A stretch of DNA of 64,000 bases. Origin: Cryptosporidium bovis (Eukaryota; Apicomplexa; Conoidasida; Eucoccidiorida; Cryptosporidiidae). Both the position numbers and the translations under genes were made by a program. The notes below the pieces were generated by a model. It saw only the letters and a list, made by a program, of their open reading frames with translations, was not told the DNA's origin and made no database searches. The stretch is from the NCBI GenBank assembly GCA_009768925.2, contig VHIT02000012.1:372001-436000 (forward strand), read 5' to 3'. Shown piece after piece: positions 57,936 to 64,000 of this stretch (position 1 is its first letter; each line of letters begins with the position of its first letter).

Positions 57936-58194
57936 TTAATTTTGATCTTTTTCTTCACAAAACATCGGATCTCTCACGTCAATTATATTTTCCATTTTCT
58001 CAGGAGCCAGTTCCCTCTCTAAAACAGTAATGAAGCTGGTTGTTTCACGTTTAAAACTTACCACCCCAATTGTATTGGCCAGCACCTCCCTTGACACCTG
58101 ATTTGTTTCCGTATGCGGATGTCTTCGGGTCTGCGCTATGGCGATCCAACCTTGTATCTTTGTTTTGTTTTTGTTTTTGTTTAGAATTAGTCAT
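57936..58194 (-). CDS. Small two-exon basic protein with GGAGxxNWG motif, 71 aa
   Basis: Exon 1 is 58062-58194 and exon 2 is 57936-58018, separated by a 43-nt intron (58019-58061, GTAAGT...TTTTAG). Exons total 216 nt and end in TAA. The frame without splicing ends a few codons past the donor. The protein is MTNSKQKQ... basic and Gln/Lys-rich, then DRHSADPKTSAYG, GVKGGAGQYNWG and an acidic end with APEKMENIIDVRDPMFCEE. The GGAG-x-x-x-W-G followed by DP resembles the motif KGGAGGKGVWG...DPNY of PDCD4-type and DRHSR-GGxGxxNWG of Stm1/SERBP1-type ribosome-associated proteins, so a translation-linked role is a guess. It would be missed by ORF-only annotation. Confidence 0.7.
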
Positions 58195-58415
58195 TTTGAT
58201 CAGAACAAAAAAATAATCCTTACACACATGCAATTTAAGAGCAATAATGCCGAATACGTGGCGGTAGCGCCACGTGTACTTTATCTCGGATTTTTGTAAG
58301 TTAGGTGTTAGGTGCATGGAGCCCTTTTTTTTGGTTTGGGCTTTAAATCTGCGTCTAATGAATTCAGTGCTGCCGATAATTGAAATCAAAAGCCAATTTT
58401 AAGGTATTTTATTTT

Positions 58416-59360
58416 TTATTTGATGGTGTTCTTGTGAGCACCATTTATAGCCATAAATACTTGATGAACTTTATACCTGTGCTCTTCTTTTTCCCTTTGA
58501 TGTTTATCAGGGTGGCACAGTATCAGTGCCTTTCTATAAGTTTTTTTTAAAAGTTCCGGGTTAGACATCAATTGAAAAAATTCAACAGGTTCCCACTGAG
58601 CGTTTTCCCAAAGAACGTGATGTAATGAACTCAATAAAACACTTATGTCTTTATATGTTCCATCGGACTTTCTACACCAGTCATTGATTTCTTCATTGAT
58701 TTTTTTCTTGATTCCGTCGAAGTGATGTCCATAGTTTTCATTGGAAGTTAGAAATTCTCTGATTGTGCCACTATCCACTGTAACTTTATCTATTCCATCC
58801 GTATCTTTCTGATTACTTGGTTCAATACTGGTTTCAGATATCAAATTAGAGATCAGATCGAATACTTCATATGAGTTGTAGTTATTTGAATCTTCTGAAT
58901 GGTGTTCATCTAAAATATGCTCTCTTTCCTCGTTTTCACGATAATCTAGAGAATCATCACAAAAATAGAATGTGTCTCCGCGATAAACAAACACTTTAAG
59001 TATAACGGCCGTATTAAATGGAATTGCTACGTCATCTAGATTGCTAATATCACACCATATCCAGGGAAAAATACCATTTGGATCACGACTTTTATATCTT
59101 ATTATGAAATTGCAGATGCATTTATCCAAAGAGCAACAACAGAATGTATATGTTGGAAGGAAGTCTTTTATATACTTAAGCTCGATCCCTTTCCCACTAA
59201 AGTTACTACCTAAAGGCACAACATTTAAATCAGTTTCAATATTCACTTTTCCAAATGAATCGGAGTAATAAACTGTGTAAAATAGATATTCATCACTTTT
59301 AAAATGATAATTACCTAGATCAATATCTTCAGCATTTGGTTTTTGCTCTTTGTATTTCAT
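58416..59360 (-). CDS. Auxilin-like protein with C-terminal J domain
   Basis: A 314-residue protein. Residues about 225-314 match the auxilin/GAK type of J domain, in which a helix precedes the J core: KDISVLLSSLHHVLWENAQW, then FQLMSNPELLKKTYRKALIL and the HPD at 283-285 (CHPDKHQ), ending VFMAINGAHKNTIK. Human auxilin has the same layout (LCTLHTVLW...HPDK). Auxilin recruits Hsc70 to uncoat clathrin vesicles. The N-terminal 150 residues are a distinct, possibly beta-rich domain with a Cys group (FCCCSLDKCICNF). I see no clathrin-box or DLL/DPF motifs, so cargo targeting must differ. The ATG at 59360 is the first in frame. Confidence 0.82.
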   Translation of the reverse strand: MKYKEQKPNAEDIDLGNYHFKSDEYLFYTVYYSDSFGKVNIETDLNVVPLGSNFSGKGIELKYIKDFLPTYTFCCCSLDKCICNFIIRYKSRDPNGIFPWIWCDISNLDDVAIPFNTAVILKVFVYRGDTFYFCDDSLDYRENEEREHILDEHHSEDSNNYNSYEVFDLISNLISETSIEPSNQKDTDGIDKVTVDSGTIREFLTSNENYGHHFDGIKKKINEEINDWCRKSDGTYKDISVLLSSLHHVLWENAQWEPVEFFQLMSNPELLKKTYRKALILCHPDKHQREKEEHRYKVHQVFMAINGAHKNTIK

Positions 59361-60007
59361 TTCTAAAGATTACAAACCATAGAAAATGTATACCCGCAAA
59401 AAGAATTAACAGTTGAGTGATGTCAACTCTAAATTAGCAATCTACCCTGTTTATTGATTTAGTCAAAATAGACAACTTGGATTGTTTCGAACGTTAAAAT
59501 AACCTCCAAATTTAATTTTACAAATTAAAACATGGCGTGCAGCCAGCTCACGGAATACTAGAGCAGAAATAATAATTTTGCACAAAAATGCAATGCGAAC
59601 AAGAGTATCTAAAATTTTATACAGGTGTATACGTTAGATTTAAAAAAATGATCCCATAAGAAAATTTAACACGAATAATACCAGACACAGAAAACCACCT
59701 AAAAAATACTTAAATACCTATACCTATAGTTTGCCATTTAAATATCAAGTAGTTTGTACAGGTTTTCTTCTAGAGCAAAGTAAGTATCTAATATTTGTTA
59801 TAGGGTCATTAACTGCCGGATTAACGCATCATATCATATTGGGTGGCATAGAGAGACCCCTTATCTAGTGACCAACTCAAATAATAATTTGCATTTATAT
59901 AAAGCCAAAATTCGCTCTCATAAAAAAAGAAAATTTTTATTGATTCATTATGATAAAAATAGAAGGTGAGTTGGAGACCGTTTAAAATTATCATGGGCTA
60001 AACAGAA
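59361..60007. other. Intergenic region, 647 nt
   Basis: Contains the auxilin-like promoter and the 3' flank of RPL10A, both minus strand. The part 59815-59880 is richer in G/C than its surroundings (GGGTGGCATAGAGAGACCCC), which could mark an unannotated RNA, but I find no tRNA boxes or cloverleaf. Confidence 0.4.
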
Positions 60008-60664
60008 TTATCCGTATATTCTAACTGACTTGCCCATAGTGCTCTTAATTGTAAGACTTTTTATGTTGTGCCAGTTCTTCTTTAAAAGTGAAACTAGAAA
60101 ATTTATTGCTAATGTCAAGTTCTGTCTTAGTTCTTCTTCGGTCATGCTAACATTACCTACAGCAACACCAAGACATAAAACTTTTTTAAGCTGGAACTTG
60201 ATGCTCGCCTTCAATTCATTAACTTTTTCATCTATCTTATCATTTGGAGTGATTACCGTTGGGAATTTACCTGCTTTGTTTAATCCTGGCCCGAGTAGAC
60301 GTGGGATTTGTGGCAATAAGACTTGAGATGCTAAGAACAAGTCATATTTTTTGCATAACTTCTTGACTATTTTCTTATTCTTATTAATTTTTTTCATTTC
60401 TTCGATATCCATGATATCAAGTCCCAATTTTTGTGCCTTTTCACAGTCGGCAGCGTCACCCATAACACAAACACGAGCATTTGGTTTAGGGACATTAGGC
60501 AGGCGGACAGTTCCTGCAAAACGTTTGTCTCTTTGCGTGTCATAATCCTTCAGTCCTATTTGTAACTCGACGGTCTCCAAAAACTTTCTTTGCTTCGTTT
60601 TTGAGCCTTCTAATATTTCTGCTATTGCACGACGGATTGTATCGCTGCTGATTTTTCCACTCAT
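60008..60664 (-). CDS. RPL10A: 60S ribosomal protein L10a (uL1)
   Basis: A 218-residue ribosomal protein, the same length as in other eukaryotes. It forms the mobile L1 stalk that contacts E-site tRNA. Recognised by [60 protein letters not shown] and the end [12 protein letters not shown]. No intron. The start is the first ATG. The gene uses preferred codons, fitting high expression, and is divergent from SNRNP27 with a 559-nt spacer. Confidence 0.97.
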   Translation of the reverse strand: MSGKISSDTIRRAIAEILEGSKTKQRKFLETVELQIGLKDYDTQRDKRFAGTVRLPNVPKPNARVCVMGDAADCEKAQKLGLDIMDIEEMKKINKNKKIVKKLCKKYDLFLASQVLLPQIPRLLGPGLNKAGKFPTVITPNDKIDEKVNELKASIKFQLKKVLCLGVAVGNVSMTEEELRQNLTLAINFLVSLLKKNWHNIKSLTIKSTMGKSVRIYG

Positions 60665-61223
60665 TTTAAAACGATATCCAATTCAAATAAAAAAGTGTCT
60701 AGAGACTATATACTTAGAAGAAATAGTTTCCAGCTATTAAACCACAAAAGAAAAGTATTAACAGCTAGATTGAAAGTGAATCAATTTTTTGTTTTGGTTG
60801 ATCTCGTCCTTTCTAAATAAGACGGAATTCTAGTTTTACCGGCACGTGACTTCTTTTTTCAGTTGTTAAAAGTTGAGCTAAATTAGTGTCTTGTCTAACT
60901 AAACAAGTTCCTAGTAAGGTTATTTTTACTTATTTTCACCGAGTTGAATAAATTAGTGTATATGTCTCATATACCAATTTCATTTTTTTTCCGCCAAAGG
61001 CAGGTTAATTTATAAAATAATGCATGTTCGGAAAGGTCTGTAAATAAATAATTTAAGAGACAATATCCTCGTATTTTATTTTATATGAATAATCACGTTC
61101 GAACTCAAACAATTTGAGTGTTAGTGTAGATTATACAGAGTAAATGGAGATAGTTATACTTTTATACAAAAATAAATACATTTTTCACTTTTAATTCCCT
61201 TAGACAAATGTTACCAATGAAAT
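60665..61223. other. Divergent promoter region of RPL10A and SNRNP27
   Basis: A 559-nt region. It holds CCGCCAAA at 60991-60998 and a CACGTG E-box/G-box core at about 60843-60848 (GGCACGTGAC). It contains no gene I can support. Confidence 0.5.
60991..60998 (-). promoter_or_regulatory. TTTGGCGG site between RPL10A and SNRNP27
   Basis: Reads TTTGGCGG on the minus strand, as at 50120. It is 327 nt from the RPL10A start and 226 nt from the SNRNP27 start. Role inferred. Confidence 0.3.
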
Positions 61224-61240
61224 ATGCAAAAAAGGATTAG
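61208..61240 (+). promoter_or_regulatory. uORF overlapping the SNRNP27 start
   Basis: An ATG at 61208 opens a ten-codon frame ending in TAG at 61238-61240; an in-frame second ATG is at 61217. The SNRNP27 ATG (61224) lies inside it in another frame. It could lower translation, unless the transcript starts downstream or an acceptor at the preceding CCCTTAG is used. Confidence 0.3.
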
Positions 61241-61625
61241 GGATCCATACCTAGACGACAAAAAACTAAAAAGATCTTCGTTCCCAAAGGATAATCATCC
61301 TAGAAATGATAATAAAAAATACGACGACTTTGGTAGACTAAATAAAAAACTTCAGACTTCCAACTATAACTGCGATACTGTAAAAAATCTTGAAAATAAA
61401 AAAAACTTTGAAGAGAAAAAAAGTGACACAGAGACACATCTGAGTGATGAATCTGAAACTGATCAAATAAAAAAGTTATTTGGAATTGAAGACTTTGATT
61501 CTTCTAAAAACAAAGACCATTCGTCTTCTAGTAGATCATATGCAAATATAAGGTCTAGGAGGAAGTATAGGCAATACATGAATAGACCGGGAGGGTTCAA
61601 TAGACCACTTTCTCCATCTAAATGA
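61224..61625 (+). CDS. SNRNP27: U4/U6.U5 tri-snRNP 27 kDa protein (SNRNP27)
   Basis: A 133-residue spliceosomal protein. The C-terminal 50 residues are diagnostic: a short FGIEDFDSSK motif, a linker, then RRKYRQYMNRPGGFNRPL, nearly identical to the human KRKYRQYMNRKGGFNRPL end. That segment contacts the ACAGAGA helix of U6 before activation of the spliceosome. The N-terminal 85 residues are charged (Lys/Asp/Asn-rich) but lack the RS dipeptides of the human protein. The start ATG at 61224 is inside an overlapping uORF. The stop lies 25 nt from the convergent DENR gene. Confidence 0.92.
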   Translation: MQKRIRDPYLDDKKLKRSSFPKDNHPRNDNKKYDDFGRLNKKLQTSNYNCDTVKNLENKKNFEEKKSDTETHLSDESETDQIKKLFGIEDFDSSKNKDHSSSSRSYANIRSRRKYRQYMNRPGGFNRPLSPSK

Positions 61626-61650
61626 TAGAGACGAAACTACGAAATAGTTT

Positions 61651-62142
61651 TCATTGTATGTAAATATCACCGATTTCAATATGTGGGTATAATTTTATTA
61701 TGAACTCTGCAATCATTACATCAAAATCACCTTGGACATCAATCTGATCGGATTTTCCATTATTCCCTTTCACTACGGATGCACCGCACGAAAATTGTTT
61801 GGCAAATCTTTTGGCAGCCTCGTTTAATTGAACATTGAAGTGTTCTAATCCTGTAACGATAGTGACGTTCTTCCTTCTAGCCCTACTCTCAACTCTGATT
61901 ACTATTTGTTTTTGTTTTGTTCTCCTTTTGCTATTCTTGGATTCTTCGTTTCCATTCATATTTAATTCATTAGTTACTCCAGAATCATTACCTTTTGAAG
62001 ATTCGTCTGAACATTTCTTTGGATTTTCTTTGCCCGACAAGTCTTCATTCCTTGACTCCTTCTCACAATCACCGTATTCACAATAGTCCGTTGGTAAGGA
62101 GCAGGTACCACAATATTCAACCAATGTTATTTCTTTTATCAT
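61651..62142 (-). CDS. DENR: Density-regulated protein (DENR/Tma22), SUI1 domain
   Basis: A 163-residue translation factor. With MCT-1 it acts in recycling of 40S subunits and re-initiation. The N-terminal Cys motif VEYCGTCSLPTDYCEYGDC is the family zinc-type element. A charged Ser/Asn linker follows, then KSKRRTKQKQIVIRVESRAR and the SUI1 fold to the end (KNVTIVTGLEHFNVQLNEAA, FSCGASVVKG, IDVQGDF). The frame reaches back to TTG at 62151, but the ATG at 62142 fits the family N-terminus. Its presence next to genes with overlapping uORFs is worth noting because DENR promotes re-initiation after short uORFs. Confidence 0.94.
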   Translation of the reverse strand: MIKEITLVEYCGTCSLPTDYCEYGDCEKESRNEDLSGKENPKKCSDESSKGNDSGVTNELNMNGNEESKNSKRRTKQKQIVIRVESRARRKNVTIVTGLEHFNVQLNEAAKRFAKQFSCGASVVKGNNGKSDQIDVQGDFDVMIAEFIIKLYPHIEIGDIYIQ

Positions 62143-62597
62143 CTTCCTCAAATAAGTTTTTAGAAAACGGTCAGGGCGCTTTTTCAGGTTGATAATAGAA
62201 ATTATTTACTAATAGATATAATTTATTATTTGTGATTTTTTCTCAAATAATAGTATTTTAGATATTAAAGTATTATGGAAACAATAAGTTATTTTCAGTT
62301 TTATATATTACAAGTTTACAATTGAAATGTAATACGAAAATAATGATATAAAAGTATTTCAAACATGAAAATTTGACTTGCTTATGAGAATTTTGCATTT
62401 AAAATGTCTATTTCTAATATAGTCTAAAAAAATACCTTTTCATTACTATTTATACCTTTTTCTAGCGGCTATTAATGTGTGTACACATTATTAAAAGGAC
62501 CGCCATCGTTTATGGATTTGCATGTAACAAACTGTTGGACAAATAAAAAAAATCATACCTTGCAAGGGGAACTAATCGCAAAATACTATATAACAAA
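62143..62597. other. Divergent promoter region of DENR and ERGIC3
   Basis: A 455-nt A+T-rich spacer. It contains the palindrome TGTGTACACA at about 62476-62485. No gene seen. Confidence 0.5.
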
Positions 62598-63761
62598 ATG
62601 AAGCAGTTTGATGCCTTTTCAAAACCTGTTTCTGAATTGCGTGTTAAAACGGCATTTGGGGGTTATCTAACTATTTTAAGCACTATTATTATTGTAATTC
62701 TTTTTTATTCTGAATTGCGTTATTATTTAAATGTGTCGAGAAAAGATGAAATTACAGTCGATAAAGTGCTACAAGACGAAAATATTCATCTAAAAATGAA
62801 GCTAGAGTTTCAAAAAATTCCATGTGACCTTGTCGGTGTTCGTTTATTGAATACACAGGAAAATTCTGAAATTTATCTACCAGATGGAAGCGTTGAATAT
62901 ACTAGAATCGGTACAAAGGTGCTGAAAAATGATAATAAAACAGACTGTGGGTCTTGCTATGATGCATCCATTGCAAATGATTCTGGGTCAAATAATTGTT
63001 GCAACTCTTGTAGCGACGTTTTCAAGGCATTTGACAAAATGGGACTAAAAATACCCTTTAGGATTCAATTTAAGCAATGCGATTATAATAAATCCAATAG
63101 ATTAGAAGAGATAATATCCTCAAATATGAACTCCGAGGGTTGTATTGTTAAGGTAGACAGTCATATACCAAAAGTAAAGGGCAAGATCGAAATATCACAC
63201 AAACGGTGGATGAAGTACAGAGAGATGACAGATCTCGAAATGAATGAAAGCCATATGTACAACTTTTCTTACAAAATAAACTATTTAATATTTGGAGAAG
63301 ATCTTTCTAGTATTTCAAATACATGGAAAAATCAGGAATTTATTCAAACAACAAAATTCGAAAAATCAGAACGCAGTTCAGAATTAATATTTAATAATGC
63401 TTTTATTGATTTTGATATGCATTGTATACCAACTCAATATCATTCTATAAACAAAAAAACGATGAAAACGTATCAATTTTCTGTTAGAAATCAATACAAA
63501 AGAGTACATGTTTCGTCAAATGGAAGATTCATTCCGGAAACATCGATCCCGGGTGTACATATTAATTATGATTTTACTCCCTTTTTAGTCAAGGTAACCG
63601 AGAATAGAAAGCCATTTTTATCATTTATATCGGGTTGTTGCGCAATTATCGGAGGGATATTTGCTTTTTCTGGTATGATAGATATTTTATTCTACAAGTT
63701 AGTTTCTCACGTGAACAAATCAAAAACTAACAAGAAAAATGTGGTTATTCAAAGTTACTAG
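62598..63761 (+). CDS. ERGIC3/Erv46-type ER-Golgi cargo receptor
   Basis: A 387-residue membrane protein cycling between ER and Golgi. N-terminal FDAFSKPVSELRVKTAFGGY is the family start, followed by a membrane helix (LTILSTIIIVILFYSEL), a lumenal domain and a C-terminal helix (GCCAIIGGIFAFSGMIDILF). The lumenal part has CGSC at 117-120 and CCNSC at 134-138, the Cys region typical of Erv46, and FRIQFKQCDY and GCIVKVDSHIPKVKGKIEIS. HINYDFTPFLVKVTENRKPF is also diagnostic. Length matches the family (human 383). The cytoplasmic tail is short (VNKSKTNKKNVVIQSY), with no clear KKxx signal. The start ATG is at 62598. Confidence 0.93.
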   Translation: MKQFDAFSKPVSELRVKTAFGGYLTILSTIIIVILFYSELRYYLNVSRKDEITVDKVLQDENIHLKMKLEFQKIPCDLVGVRLLNTQENSEIYLPDGSVEYTRIGTKVLKNDNKTDCGSCYDASIANDSGSNNCCNSCSDVFKAFDKMGLKIPFRIQFKQCDYNKSNRLEEIISSNMNSEGCIVKVDSHIPKVKGKIEISHKRWMKYREMTDLEMNESHMYNFSYKINYLIFGEDLSSISNTWKNQEFIQTTKFEKSERSSELIFNNAFIDFDMHCIPTQYHSINKKTMKTYQFSVRNQYKRVHVSSNGRFIPETSIPGVHINYDFTPFLVKVTENRKPFLSFISGCCAIIGGIFAFSGMIDILFYKLVSHVNKSKTNKKNVVIQSY

Positions 63762-63840
63762 TAGTTAGTGGCTATGCACAACATAATTTTTATATGCAAA
63801 AAGTGTCTGAATGCAACATAGAAAAGTAATAATGTATCAT

Positions 63841-63999
63841 TTAATTTAGCATTATCATAAGGAATAATATTAGAGCAATAATACCTATTATTATTGCAAT
63901 TATAAAACCCTTTTTTGCTGTGCTCCAAATTGAGGATGTAGCTGATGATATCGCCTCTCCTATCCCCTTCCAATCAACATATGTTCTGTTCTCAGTAAC
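63841..63999 (-). CDS. C-terminal end of a single-pass membrane protein (5' part outside)
   Basis: The last 52 residues of a minus-strand gene entering from the right edge, ending at TAA 63841-63843. The segment before the membrane helix is VDWKGIGEAISSATSSIWST; then AKKGFIIAIIIGIIALILFL is a long Ile/Leu helix, and only MIMLN follows. A very short tail makes it either a tail-anchored protein (SNARE-like) or a type I protein ending at the membrane. Not assignable to a family. The frame is open to the edge. It is convergent with the ERGIC3 gene, 79 nt apart. Confidence 0.6.
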   Translation of the reverse strand, partial: VTENRTYVDWKGIGEAISSATSSIWSTAKKGFIIAIIIGIIALILFLMIMLN

Positions 64000-64000
64000 A

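Noticed and set aside
58051..58389. A 112-codon frame that extends the 71-residue gene upstream and past the donor
   Set aside because: The upstream part lacks an ATG at a sensible place and is not coding-like; the downstream end reads into the intron. The spliced 58194 start is better supported.
61090..61105. GTTCGAACTC resembling a tRNA B box
   Set aside because: No A box at the right distance and no pairing acceptor arms could be found around it.
63758..63973. A 71-codon minus-strand frame at the right end
   Set aside because: A different minus frame encodes a clear membrane helix ending at 63841, so this one is a shadow.

Overview
The window is a gene-dense, A+T-rich stretch of nuclear DNA from a small apicomplexan parasite, most probably a Cryptosporidium species. 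I read this from compact, mostly intronless genes, introns of only about 43-65 nt with GTAAGT-like donors, gene families typical of the genus (insulinase-like M16 protease, fused uridine kinase-UPRT, LNR and multi-PHD SET proteins, an adrenodoxin-type reductase expected in a relict mitochondrion), and Asn/Ser-rich insertions. I cannot name the species. I see no mobile element, CRISPR array, rRNA or tRNA.

Layout. 1-6609 (-): 3'-truncated MROH1-like HEAT-repeat protein. 7258-12040 (+): an orphan protein, a secreted GMC oxidoreductase and a secreted sequon-rich protein. 12482-17718 (-): adrenodoxin-type reductase and an M16 metalloprotease. 17984-24283 (+): KMT2-type histone methyltransferase. 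24315-28613: four proteins without a firm assignment, one of which looks like a prolyl-hydroxylase fold without its iron ligands. 28710-33623 (+): ISWI remodeller and a four-exon EMC3. 34493-46891 (+): a 4132-residue PH/C2/TBC-like protein behind a poly(A) leader containing two unresolved bases. 47228-53005: LNR secreted protein, uridine kinase-UPRT, membrane J protein, TBCE. 53410-57800: two divergently transcribed orphans. 57936-64000: a 71-residue spliced protein, auxilin-like J protein, RPL10A, SNRNP27, DENR, ERGIC3/Erv46 and the C-terminal end of a membrane protein.

The genes are not in operons; they alternate in strand and several convergent pairs overlap at their stop codons. Themes recur: chromatin (KMT2, ISWI), ER and Golgi membrane traffic (EMC3, ERGIC3, auxilin-like, TBC-like giant), translation (RPL10A, DENR), splicing (SNRNP27), tubulin folding (TBCE), nucleotide salvage (UK-UPRT) and secretion. 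Three genes (27675-28613, 32641-33623, 57936-58194) are only complete when short introns are removed; I give exon coordinates worked out by hand.

The most interesting items are the giant PH/C2/TBC-like protein whose two catalytic fingers appear lost, the putative pseudo-prolyl-hydroxylase, the GMC oxidoreductase and UPRT with altered active-site positions, the possible frameshift at the end of the LNR gene, the 4-nt coding first exon with competing acceptors, and a TTTGGCGC-type promoter motif repeated in several intergenic regions. All homology statements rest on recognising motifs by eye; no search was run.
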